A program made the position numbers and the translations under genes. Below, piece after piece: positions 1-10,459 of a stretch of 64,000 nucleotides of DNA; positions within the stretch are counted from its first letter, which is position 1, and every line of letters begins with the position of its first letter. Origin of the DNA: Acuticoccus mangrovi (GTDB taxonomy: Bacteria > Pseudomonadota > Alphaproteobacteria > Rhizobiales > Amorphaceae); assembly GCF_016411865.1 (NCBI RefSeq), contig NZ_JAEKJA010000026.1, positions 1-64,000 of the forward strand, read 5' to 3'. The notes beneath the pieces were generated by a model that did not search any database, was not told where the DNA came from, and saw only the letters and a program-made list of their open reading frames with translations.

Positions 1-37
1 CCGCCGTAAGTGGGTCAGATTTGGATCGGCGTTGACA
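1..37 (-). mobile_element. Possible terminal end of an IS21-type insertion sequence (partial)
   Basis: Read on the minus strand, the IS481-type transposase fragment stops matching its family at about position 38. The sequence then becomes TGTCAACGCCGATCC followed by AAATCTGACCCACTT up to the window edge. A TGT start and a GATCCAAA..TGACCCA core are what I remember of IS21-family ends. The rest of the element would lie outside the window. The family call rests on memory of the end motif, not on a search. Confidence 0.3.
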
Positions 38-676
38 GCGGATTGGACGGAACCTGATGCTCCACGAACGAAGCCGTTCCTGAACCGCGTAGGCGAATAA
101 CTCCTGGCCGCGATCGGTCTGGATGCGCTGGATCGAGACGGGTATCTCTTCGACCAGCTGGTCGAGAAACGTCGGCGTCGACTTCGCCGGCCGGTTTCGG
201 AAAAGGGCCGATCACCTGATAACGTCAGCAGTCGTCGATCGCGGTGTACTGGGAGCGTCGAGGGCCGATCGTGTAGACGTCCATCTGCACCCGATCGCCC
301 GGAAGAGGGCGCGAGTAGCGCTTGCGGCCCTTGCGGACGAGCCGGCGGCGCTTCAGTCGGTTCAGATCGAACCGGCAGAGCACCTTGTGGATCGTGTCGA
401 TAGCGAGCCGCAGTCCGTCAAGGCGTATCCGTTCGTTGCGTAGCCGTTTGACGCCGAGCCTGCGTTTCCGTCGCAGGTCGAGAATGCGCTGCTCCTGCGC
501 ATCGAACATTTTCGGCCTGGCGAACGATGCGGTCGCCGGCTGCGATCCTCCAGCCCCGCGATCCCGTTGGCACGATATCGGTGCCACCACTTGCGCAGCG
601 TCGGGCGAGAGATCCCGCACCGGCGACACGTCAGTCCTGCGTCACCGGTACGCTCGTAGGTCCTCACCCGCACCAA
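38..676 (-). pseudogene. Degenerate IS481-type transposase
   Basis: The pieces of a DDE transposase lie in three minus-strand frames. The first (about 676-515) carries a helix-turn-helix segment with GISRPTLRKWWHRYRANG. The second (about 515-225) holds RRLGVKRLRNERIRL, DTIHKVL and the start of the integrase core, PGDRVQMDV..YTAIDDC, followed by an in-frame TGA. The third holds FLDQLVEEIPVSIQRIQTDRG, which contains the second catalytic Asp. At least two frameshifts and one stop break the gene, and it is cut at about position 38. It cannot encode an active transposase. The ends are approximate. Confidence 0.75.
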
Positions 677-780
677 ATCTTGCCGCTGGCGTCATCGCTC
701 CCTCAATCGACCGGGGCGGGAGGAAGTTGCCGGACTTCTGCATCCTCAAGCGGTGAAACGATGTCTGCGAACTTCACACG

Positions 781-1438
781 TTGGTGAGTGAACGGCGCCG
801 GTTCAGTTACCGGCGGCTTCATATCCTGTTGCGCCGGGAGAGCCTCAAGGTGAACCACAAGAAGCTGTTCCGCCTCTACCGAGAGGAACGGCTGACCGCG
901 CGCCGTCGCGGTGGCCGCAAACGCGCTATGGGAACGCGTATGCCGATGACCTTGCCGCGGGGACCGAACCAGCGCTGGAGCCTCGACTTCGTCTTCGATC
1001 AGCTGAGCGACGGACGCCGTTTCCGTGTGCTGGTCACGGTCGACGACTTCAGCCGCGAGTGTCTGGCGCTTGTGGTCGACTCGTAGCTATCGGGCGCTCG
1101 GGTGGCGCGGTGAGCCCGACGCCATCATCTCGCAGCGTGGCAAGCCGCGGATGATCGTCAGCGACAATGGCGCCGAACTGACGTCTCGTGCCATCCTTGA
1201 ATGGCAGGAGGATCGCCGCGTCGAATGGCACCACATCGCGCCGGGCAAACCGATGCAGAACGGCTTCGTCGTGAGCCTGAACGGCCGGTTCCTCCGCAAC
1301 CGCCCACCGTGCGTCCAACGGTACACGTCTTCGGATCAGCTCTCCGCCCGACCAAACCGGTGCGCAGGGGACATGATGACCATCATTCACGACGTCATGC
1401 GGGGGCTCGACGGCCGTTCCCGAAGCACCTCGGCGTGA
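781..1438 (+). pseudogene. Degenerate IS3-family OrfB transposase
   Basis: The sequence begins inside the usual OrfB (FSYRRLHILLRRES, then VNHKKLFRLYREERL) and continues into the DDE integrase core, NQRWSLDFVFDQ and RVLVTVDDFSREC. A TAG at 1084-1086 and a frameshift near 1110 interrupt it. The second half, in another frame, carries MIVSDNGAELTSRAI and WHHIAPGKPMQNGF, then loses similarity after about residue NGRF. No intact OrfA is seen upstream. It resembles IS407-group members of IS3. It is inactive and lies back to back with the IS481 remnant, so this end of the window is a transposon graveyard. Confidence 0.75.
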
Positions 1439-1472
1439 CCGCCGAGCCCCGCGAATCAAAACCCGCCGGGGC

Positions 1473-2360
1473 CTACGACAGCGGCTGCAGGACCACGCGG
1501 TAGCGTAGGCCGTTGGTGCTGAAGAAGGAGGAGACCGTCGCCAGCATCGGCGTCAGCGAATAGTCGCTGTCCATCAGCTCCACCAGCACCGGCCGCATCG
1601 ACGGCTTGGCGACGCTCGCGATCTGCCGCTCGCAGTTGGCGATCACATAGCTCCAGCCGAGGAGGTGGTCGGAGATCGAGGCGCCGCTCAACGTGTCGGC
1701 GCGGGCGCTCAGGGCGAGGCGGGCGGCCTGATTGGCCCAGCTGATGCGCCCGTCGGCGTCGACCTCCAGCACCATCACCGCCGAGGAGGCGGCGACGCGG
1801 TCGAACTGGGAGCGCTCCATCGCCCGGGCACGGGCGTGCTGCACGCGCTCCACCTGCATCCCGGCGAAGCGGGCGAGCGACTTCAGCACCCCGACGGCGC
1901 TCGCATTCTGCGGGCCGCGGGGCGTGTAGTCGTAGACGCAGATCGCCCCGATCGGCTGGTCGCTCGGCCCGGTGATCGGCGCGCCCATGAAGAAGCGGAC
2001 GCTCGGATAGGCGATCACCAGCACATTGTCCTTGAAGCGCGGGTGCAGGCTCGCATCCTCCACCACCAGCACGTCGTTCTCGTCGATGATCGCCTGGCAG
2101 AAGGAGGCGTTCGGGGCGGTGATGTCGACGTTGTAGCCCTCGGCCGGGACGAGGCCGTAGCAGCGGCCGAGGGTGGGCTCCTCGTCGTCGAGGATGCAGA
2201 TGAAGCCGGCGGGGCAGCTGAAATATTGCTTGGCGACGCGCACCAGATTGTCGAACTCGTCGGTGCCCGGAGAGGCGTCCGTACCGGCGCCGAACATGTC
2301 AAAAGGGGCCAGCCGCGGCCGAGAGGCGCGTCCTCCAACTATAAGGTCCCGTTCGGGCAT
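1473..2360 (-). CDS. GAF-PAS sensory protein without output domain
   Basis: A soluble protein of 295 residues. Residues about 30-165 look like a GAF domain: DNLVRVAKQYFSCPAGFICILDDE, split here as DNLVRVAKQYF and GFICILDDE, then FCQAIIDENDVLVVEDA and GAPITGPSDQPIGAICVYD. Residues about 180-290 look like a degenerate PAS domain (VMVLEVDADGRISWANQAAR). No kinase, GGDEF, EAL or DNA-binding domain follows before the stop. It could be a stand-alone sensor, or a truncated one given the transposase debris 35 bp beyond its stop. The ATG at 2360 has only a weak ribosome binding site. Ligand and partner cannot be read from the sequence. Confidence 0.8.
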   Translation of the reverse strand: MPERDLIVGGRASRPRLAPFDMFGAGTDASPGTDEFDNLVRVAKQYFSCPAGFICILDDEEPTLGRCYGLVPAEGYNVDITAPNASFCQAIIDENDVLVVEDASLHPRFKDNVLVIAYPSVRFFMGAPITGPSDQPIGAICVYDYTPRGPQNASAVGVLKSLARFAGMQVERVQHARARAMERSQFDRVAASSAVMVLEVDADGRISWANQAARLALSARADTLSGASISDHLLGWSYVIANCERQIASVAKPSMRPVLVELMDSDYSLTPMLATVSSFFSTNGLRYRVVLQPLS

Positions 2361-2532
2361 GTGTGCACCCGTGGCGTCGCAACGACCGGTAGGCTACCAG
2401 CCGGTGTCAAGCAGACAGAGCTTTAGACTAGGCGATGTGGGTCATCTTAGCCAAGCACCTTTTCCCCTGTCACTATCTATACGTCATTCGCCCTTTGGTT
2501 GCAAGGACGCTCGGCGGTCTTTCGCGACAGGC

Positions 2533-3540
2533 TCAGTGGAGGCGGGCGACGGCGAAGCCCACCACCTCTTCGAGCGCGGTGCGCATCGGCCGGGCCGGCA
2601 CGCTGCGCAGATCCGCCACCGCCTTCTCGGCGAATCCGTAGGCCCGGTCGCGCGCGTCGGCGAGGGCGCCGGTCTCCTCCACCCGACGGGCGGCAGCGGC
2701 GACGTCCTCGTCGGCCACCTCGCCCCGCTCGATGCAGCGCTCCCAGAAGGCGCGGTCGTCGGCGTCGCCGCGGGCGTAGGCGAGGAGCACCGGCAGCGTC
2801 GCCTTCCCCTCGCGCAGGTCGTCGCCCACATTCTTGCCGAGGGCCTCGGCGTCGCCGGAGAAGTCGAGCACGTCGTCGATCAGCTGGAAGGCGAGGCCGA
2901 GATGGCGCCCATAGGAGTAGAGCGCCGGCCGATGCTCCGGCGCGCCGGCGAGGATCGGCCCCGCCGCCGTCGCCGCGGCGAAGAGGGCGGCGGTCTTCGC
3001 CTCGATCACCGCCATATAGTGGTCCTCGCCCACCGACAGGTCCTTCGCCCCCGCGAGCTGGCGCACCTCGCCCTCCGAGATCGTCGCCGCGGCGCGGGAG
3101 AAGACGTCGAGCGCGTCGAGCGAGCCGACTTCCACCATCAGCTTGAAGGCCTGGCCGAGCAGGAAGTCGCCGACGAGCACGCTCGCCTGGTTGCCCCAGA
3201 TCATCCGGGCGGCGGGCTTGCCACGGCGCATGCCGCTGTCGTCCACCACGTCGTCGTGGAGGAGGGTGGCGGTGTGCATGTACTCCACGGCGGTGGCGAG
3301 CATGACGTCGCCGTCGCCGCGATAGTCGAACAGCGCCGCGGTGCCGAGCGTCAGCATCGGCCGGATGCGCTTGCCACCGGAGGAGATCAGGTGGTTGGCG
3401 ACCTCCGGGATCATCGTCACGTCGGAACCGACGTGCTCCAGGATCAGGGCGTTGACCTTGCCCATCCGATCGGCGACGCTTTGCACCAATCGATCGATGC
3501 TGGCGGCGGTCGGTCGTTCTGCGGAAAGTGGCGCCGTCAC
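2533..3540 (-). CDS. ispB: Polyprenyl (octaprenyl-type) diphosphate synthase
   Basis: A trans-prenyltransferase that elongates farnesyl diphosphate with isopentenyl diphosphate to make the side chain of ubiquinone. Both Asp-rich motifs are present: DDVVD at residues 96-100 and DDVLD at 222-226. GGKRIRP at 55-61 binds the diphosphate. The open frame runs further upstream, but family similarity begins near residue 13 when the GTG at 3540 is used, giving 335 residues, the normal length. That GTG overlaps the stop of an eight-codon ORF. The divergent neighbour is the DUF2007 gene. Chain length (C40 or C50) cannot be told from the sequence. Confidence 0.92.
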   Translation of the reverse strand: MTAPLSAERPTAASIDRLVQSVADRMGKVNALILEHVGSDVTMIPEVANHLISSGGKRIRPMLTLGTAALFDYRGDGDVMLATAVEYMHTATLLHDDVVDDSGMRRGKPAARMIWGNQASVLVGDFLLGQAFKLMVEVGSLDALDVFSRAAATISEGEVRQLAGAKDLSVGEDHYMAVIEAKTAALFAAATAAGPILAGAPEHRPALYSYGRHLGLAFQLIDDVLDFSGDAEALGKNVGDDLREGKATLPVLLAYARGDADDRAFWERCIERGEVADEDVAAAARRVEETGALADARDRAYGFAEKAVADLRSVPARPMRTALEEVVGFAVARLH

Positions 3541-3718
3541 GATAGCTGGCCGTTGTCTGTCATGGGCGGGACCATAGGCGCGCGCCGCGGGGCCGGCAAG
3601 CACTGCGGGCGCCGCGCGCGCCATCGCTCGGCCGAGCGTTGCGGCGATGCCGCGAGCGGGGCCGATTGCACGCAGTGCCGGATTGTCGCACGGGCGTGCC
3701 GGCGCGGAAGGATGTCGG

Positions 3719-3943
3719 GTGGACGAGCTCTTGCGCACCAACGACGTGGTGTTTCTCTCTTTCGTCGAGGCGCTGTTGTCGGATGCGGGCATCGAGCATC
3801 TGGTGCTCGACACCAACATGAGTGTGATGGAGGGCTCGATCGGCGTCCTGCCACGCCGCGTCCTCGTCGACAGCACCCGCCTCGCCGAGGCCCGCACCCT
3901 CGTCCGCGACGCCGCCCAACCCACCCCGCCGGGGGAGGGGTGA
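3719..3943 (+). CDS. DUF2007-family signal-transducing protein
   Basis: A small protein of 74 residues that starts VDELLRTNDVVFLSFVEALL, a typical DUF2007 beginning (putative signal-transducing, ACT-like fold). The GTG at 3719 has a good Shine-Dalgarno sequence (GGAAGG at 3707-3712), so I prefer it to the longer open frame. It is transcribed away from the polyprenyl synthase. In related bacteria this small gene often sits beside that synthase. Function is unknown. Confidence 0.85.
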   Translation: MDELLRTNDVVFLSFVEALLSDAGIEHLVLDTNMSVMEGSIGVLPRRVLVDSTRLAEARTLVRDAAQPTPPGEG

Positions 3944-4050
3944 GGTCAACCTGTCTTAATATTTGAGAGGCTTAACCCACAGGCCACCCGCCCAGGCCAC
4001 GGATTCACTAGGCTACGAACTCAAGAGCCCGGGTCGATCCACTAGCGCGC

Positions 4051-4156
4051 TTGCCGCTCAGGTTGGATCAACCTGAGCGAAAAGCAATCGTGCCAGATCT
4101 GGAGAGCGAGCACGCTTTTCCCGCTCAACCTGATCCAGGTGAGCGGGACGTGCTCT
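4051..4156. repeat. Composite palindromic intergenic element
   Basis: Two related hairpins lie head to head. The first, 4055-4079, is a perfect 10-bp stem, CGCTCAGGTT / AACCTGAGCG, with loop GGATC. The second, 4121-4148, is CCCGCTCAACCTG / CAGGTGAGCGGG with one bulge, extended by GAGCACG (4109-4115) pairing with CGTGCTC (4150-4156). GAAAAGC (4079-4085) can also pair with GCTTTTC (4115-4121). The structure resembles the repetitive palindromes (RIME-like) found between genes in Rhizobiales. Only one copy is seen in this window. Confidence 0.7.
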
Positions 4157-4194
4157 ATGGCCCTTCGGTAGATCGCCGCGGTGCCCCCGCCCCA

Positions 4195-5079
4195 TCAATC
4201 CCCCCCAACACCCCCGCACGCCACCCACCATTGCGGCGAGGTGCGGCGGAGCGCCGTGGCCGCGGCGTCGCGGGCGGCCGGGCTCGTGTAGAGGCCGAAC
4301 ACCGTCGCGCCGGAGCCCGACATGCGGGCGAGCACGGCGCCAGTTTCGCGCAGCGCCGTCGTCGCCGTCGCGATCGTCGGGGCGACGGTGACGGCCGCCG
4401 CTTCGAGATCGTTGCGCGTTGATCTCAGCCAGTCGAGGAGGCCGGCGGCGTCGTCGGGGGGCGGGGCGTCGGGGAGGGGAGGGTTGTCGCGGCGGGCGAG
4501 GGCGCCGAAGACCGCCCCCGTCGCCACCGCCACGCCGGGATTGACGAGGAGGATCGGAAGTTCGGGCAGGCGCAGCGGCGTCAGCCTCTCGCCGATCCCC
4601 GCCATCCGGCACGATCCGCCATGAAGGCACACCGGCACATCGGCGCCGAGGGCGAGGGCGGGCGCGGCGAAGGTCGCCCGATCGATCCCCCGATGCGCGG
4701 CGGCCGCCGTGAGCACCGCCGCCGCGTCGGCCGAGCCGCCGCCGATGCCGGAGGCGACGGGAAGGTGTTTGTCGAGCCGCACCGCCCGGATGCCGCCGGC
4801 AACGCGCGCCGCCCGCACTACCAGATTATCGGCGTCGGCCGGCACGTCGCCGGCGAAGGGACCGGCGAGCGTCAGGTGCGGCGTCTCCGCCGGTCCGAAA
4901 TGCACCTCGAGCGTGTCGGCCGTCCGCGGGCCGTCGCCCACCGGCCGGGCGAAGGCGACGACACTGTCGAGAAGGTGATAGCCGTCGGCCCGCCGCCCCG
5001 TCACGTGCAGCGCCAGGTTGATCTTGGCCCGGGCGCTCACCCGAACGACAGGGGCGGTGTGCCCGTCCGTTTCGTCCAT
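4195..5079 (-). CDS. ispE: 4-diphosphocytidyl-2-C-methyl-D-erythritol kinase
   Basis: GHMP kinase of the non-mevalonate (MEP) pathway; it phosphorylates the 2-hydroxyl of CDP-methylerythritol. Seen: N-terminal RAKINLALHV with Lys19, the YHLLDSVV segment, the ATP-binding glycine loop PVASGIGGGSADAAA near residue 100, ALGADVPVCLHGG, and the C-terminal MSGSGATVFGLY motif. The start is placed at ATG 5079 (294 residues, the family length) rather than the longer open frame, whose first 40 codons do not resemble the family. The upstream ribosome binding site is weak. Together with the polyprenyl synthase it makes this an isoprenoid-rich stretch. Confidence 0.95.
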   Translation of the reverse strand: MDETDGHTAPVVRVSARAKINLALHVTGRRADGYHLLDSVVAFARPVGDGPRTADTLEVHFGPAETPHLTLAGPFAGDVPADADNLVVRAARVAGGIRAVRLDKHLPVASGIGGGSADAAAVLTAAAAHRGIDRATFAAPALALGADVPVCLHGGSCRMAGIGERLTPLRLPELPILLVNPGVAVATGAVFGALARRDNPPLPDAPPPDDAAGLLDWLRSTRNDLEAAAVTVAPTIATATTALRETGAVLARMSGSGATVFGLYTSPAARDAAATALRRTSPQWWVACGGVGGD

Positions 5080-5766
5080 CACTGGTGGATCGACCGAGAC
5101 ATTCGAGTCCCGCCTTTCGTGTCGGCTGAATCCGGTCAAGTTATTCAAACGGCTCGACACGTCGATCCACACGACAGGCACGCCGGTGATTCGGCCCATG
5201 TAGATCGAACCGCTGGCGTACCGGTCCGCATGCCAATCCCGCCGATCCTGCCCCGGCTATCCCGCCCGGGCGTCTCATACACCCCATCGCGCCGGGCGAT
5301 TCATGCCGGCCGGCGCGTGGCGGGCCGTTCCTCGGCAGCCGACCGGGCCGTGCGAGGCTCGACCCCATTCCGCACGGTGCCGCGAGCCGCCGCGAAGCAC
5401 CGCGAGGGAGGCAACGAGCCGTCGCCAGAGCCCCTTCGCGACCAGAAGTTCGCAACGAGAGTGTCCACGAGGAGCCTTCACGACCACTCGCCCACAATCC
5501 CGAGCCCAAGCCCACGAAGCCCAAGCCCACGAAGCCCGAGCCCACGGAGCCCAAGCCCACCGAGCCAAGCCCACCGAGCCAAGCCCACCGAGCCAAGCCC
5601 ACCGAGCCAAGCCCACCGAGCCAAGCCCACCGAGCCAAGCCCACCGAGCCAAGCCCACCGAAGCCCAAGCCCGCAGAACTCGCGCCCAACCGACCGGAGC
5701 TCACGGACCCGGCGTCGCCCGAGCCGAGCCCGGGCGCTCGCGCGCCGCGGCGGCCTCGTGCGGCGC
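5080..5766. other. Gene-free interval between ispE and the TPR gene
   Basis: About 690 bp with no supportable gene. All long open frames here are shadows of low-complexity GC-rich sequence. Its main content is the 14-bp tandem array at 5551-5661, preceded by looser CCCAAGCCCACGAAG-like units from about 5500. ispE and the TPR gene are both on the minus strand, so the interval should contain the ispE promoter, but I could not pick out convincing boxes. Confidence 0.6.
5551..5661. repeat. 14-bp tandem minisatellite, about 7.9 copies
   Basis: CCAAGCCCACCGAG is repeated perfectly seven times, at 5551-5648, followed by a partial eighth copy to 5661. Related but irregular units (CCCAAGCCCACGAAG, CCCGAGCCCACGGAG) lie just upstream. 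The period of 14 is not a multiple of three, so the array shifts frame with each unit and is unlikely to be coding. Copy number probably varies by slippage. Confidence 0.9.
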
Positions 5767-7602
5767 CTACTCCACCGAGGAGGTGCCGGCGTTCTCCTCC
5801 GCCCCGTCGGCGCTGCCGCCGGCGTCGGCGGCCTTGCGCGGCTCGCCGTCCTCGTCGAGGCCGAAGGCGAGCTTCTGGGTGATCTTCACGAGGTCCTCCG
5901 GCGTCGGCTCGCTGTCGCGCGCGTGGGCCCACTGGAACATCGCCTCCAGCTTGCGCCCCACCTGCCAATAGGCGTCGCCGAGGTGGTCGTTGATCACCGG
6001 GTCGCCGGGCTTCAGCTGCACCGCCCGCTCCAGGTGGCGCACCGCGTCCTCCATGCGGCCGAGCCGATAGTAGGCCCAGCCGAGGCTGTCCACGATGTAG
6101 CCGTCGTCGGGCCGGGCCTCCACGGCGCGGCGGACCATGCCGAGCGCCTCGTCGAGATTCTCGCCCCGATCGATGTACGAGTAGCCGAGATAGTTCAGCA
6201 CCAGCGGCTGCTCGGGCTCGAGCTCCAGCGCCTTGCGGAAGTCCTTCTCGGCCGCCGTCCACTGGCCGGTCCGCTCGCGCGCGATGCCGCGATAATAATA
6301 GAGCGTCCAGTAGGCCTCCGGCACGTCGCCGAGGGCGGCGATGGAGGTGGTGTAGACCTCGGCGGCGTCGGCGAAGCGCTCCAGCGAGCGGTAGACGTTG
6401 CCGAGCGCGATGGCGGTGCCGACGTCGCTCGGCTCGTCCGTCACGAGGCCCTTCAGCAGCGTGATCGCCTCGTCGTGACGGTCGAGGAGGTTGAGGTTCA
6501 GCGCCTCCTGCACCACCGCGTTGCGGCGCATCGGCTCGTTCTCGGGGATGCTCCGGTAGACGGCGATCGCCGCCTCGTTCTGGTCCATCGCCTCGAGCAC
6601 CTGGCCGAGCGCCATCGCCGGAAAGTAGGCGCCGGGGGAGAGGTAGAGGGCCATCTGGAGGAGGCTCGCGGCGAAGGTGTCGCCGCCCTCGCGGCCGACG
6701 GCGCTGCCGATGCCGTAGAGCGCTTCGGCGACGCCCGCCCGCGGCGTTGCGATCTGCGGAGCGACGTCGTGGGCGGCGATCTCCTCGCGCAGCTCGGCGG
6801 TGAAGTGGTCGCTGCCGCCGATGCGCGCCTCGAAGGTGCCGATCACGTTGAGGGCGCGCTTCTCCTCGCCGCCGCGGGCGAGGGCGCGGGCGTAGGCGTC
6901 CACCACGCGCACGGCGGAGGGGTCGCGCTCGTAGGCGAGGCGCAGCCGGTCCTCGGCGATCTGGTTGAGGCCCGCCTGATCGGCGATCAGCCCGGCGTGG
7001 AGGTTGGTGAAGGCGGCGAACCAGGCGGGGCCGTTGAGATCGTCGAGCAGCGTCACCCCCTGGGCGGCGTGGCCCTCGGCGGCCATCGCCCAGGCCGTCA
7101 TCAGCGTCGACATCAGCTCCTGGAGCTGACCGCCGAGCGCCTTCAGCTTGGCGATCGTCTCCATCGCCTTGTCGTTCTGGCCGAGGCGGAGCTGCTGGAC
7201 GGTGACGGCGATCAGCGCGACCTGGTCGGTGGGGTTCTCGCGCAGCAGCTCGCGCGACAGCTCGGCGGCCCGGCCGATGTCGCCGCTCGCGACGCTCATC
7301 AGCACCGAGCGGTCGAGAAGCTCCGGATTCTCCGGGTCCTTGAGGAGGGCGGACGAGTAGAAGCCGGCGGCCGCGGCGAGGTCCTTGTTGAGGCCGGCGT
7401 GCCGCGCCGCGAGGTAGAGGCCCGCGAGCGAGCCGAGCCCGTCGGTCGTCACCGGGGCGACGGCCTCGGCGAGCGGGGAGGGCTCGTTGGCATCGGCGGC
7501 GGCGAGGGCACTGCCGAGCGGCAGCACCGCGAGGGCCAGGCCGAGCGAGACCGGGAAACGAATAAACACGGCGGATCCCTTCAGATTCTTGGCGATTGGC
7601 AC
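5767..7602 (-). CDS. Exported tetratricopeptide repeat protein
   Basis: A 611-residue protein with a signal peptide (residues about 1-35; hydrophobic LGLALAVLPLGSALAA). TPR units fill most of the rest and are clearest at residues about 370-570: YYRGIARERTGQWTAAEKDF, LNYLGYSYIDRG, VDSLGWAYYRLGRMEDAV and NDHLGDAYWQVGRKLEAM. The C-terminus is acidic and low in complexity. It probably works as a periplasmic or outer-membrane scaffold. Proteins of this type occur beside ispE in related genomes, but no enzymatic activity can be inferred. Confidence 0.88.
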   Translation of the reverse strand: MPIAKNLKGSAVFIRFPVSLGLALAVLPLGSALAAADANEPSPLAEAVAPVTTDGLGSLAGLYLAARHAGLNKDLAAAAGFYSSALLKDPENPELLDRSVLMSVASGDIGRAAELSRELLRENPTDQVALIAVTVQQLRLGQNDKAMETIAKLKALGGQLQELMSTLMTAWAMAAEGHAAQGVTLLDDLNGPAWFAAFTNLHAGLIADQAGLNQIAEDRLRLAYERDPSAVRVVDAYARALARGGEEKRALNVIGTFEARIGGSDHFTAELREEIAAHDVAPQIATPRAGVAEALYGIGSAVGREGGDTFAASLLQMALYLSPGAYFPAMALGQVLEAMDQNEAAIAVYRSIPENEPMRRNAVVQEALNLNLLDRHDEAITLLKGLVTDEPSDVGTAIALGNVYRSLERFADAAEVYTTSIAALGDVPEAYWTLYYYRGIARERTGQWTAAEKDFRKALELEPEQPLVLNYLGYSYIDRGENLDEALGMVRRAVEARPDDGYIVDSLGWAYYRLGRMEDAVRHLERAVQLKPGDPVINDHLGDAYWQVGRKLEAMFQWAHARDSEPTPEDLVKITQKLAFGLDEDGEPRKAADAGGSADGAEENAGTSSVE

Positions 7603-7747
7603 GGCATATCCCCTCTGAGCACTTAGGCGGTGAAGGATAGCCCGACAACCATACTCACGGCTTGATCGAACGGAATACGCCTATGCCCGTTTCCGTTTCT
7701 CATTCGCCGCATTATACATTGCTGCAACGCGAAAGGGGAACGATCCG

Positions 7748-10405
<2,658 letters not shown>

Positions 10406-10412
10406 GATCGAA

Positions 10413-10436
10413 GTGGCGGCGCGCGCTCGCCGCCAC
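10413..10436. terminator. Hairpin between convergent ppdK and XRE-TPR genes
   Basis: A perfect 9-bp stem, GTGGCGGCG / CGCCGCCAC, with a 6-nt loop lies 8 bp after the ppdK stop and 24 bp before the end of the convergent gene. There is no T-run, so termination is inferred from position and stem only. Confidence 0.4.
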
Positions 10437-10459
10437 ACCGGGCGCGCTGTTGGGCGACG

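Noticed and set aside
2173-3966. Plus-strand frame of 597 codons across the GAF-PAS and polyprenyl synthase genes
   Set aside because: Antisense to two genes with clear domains, and no family features.
5551-5661. Repeats considered as a CRISPR array or as a repeat protein
   Set aside because: The units are contiguous without spacers and only 14 bp long, and the period is not a multiple of three.
4621-7626. Long plus-strand frame of about 1000 codons opposite ispE, the minisatellite and the TPR gene
   Set aside because: It is antisense to two well-supported genes and includes the 14-bp repeat as a Pro/Ser/His low-complexity run. It is a by-product of high GC.
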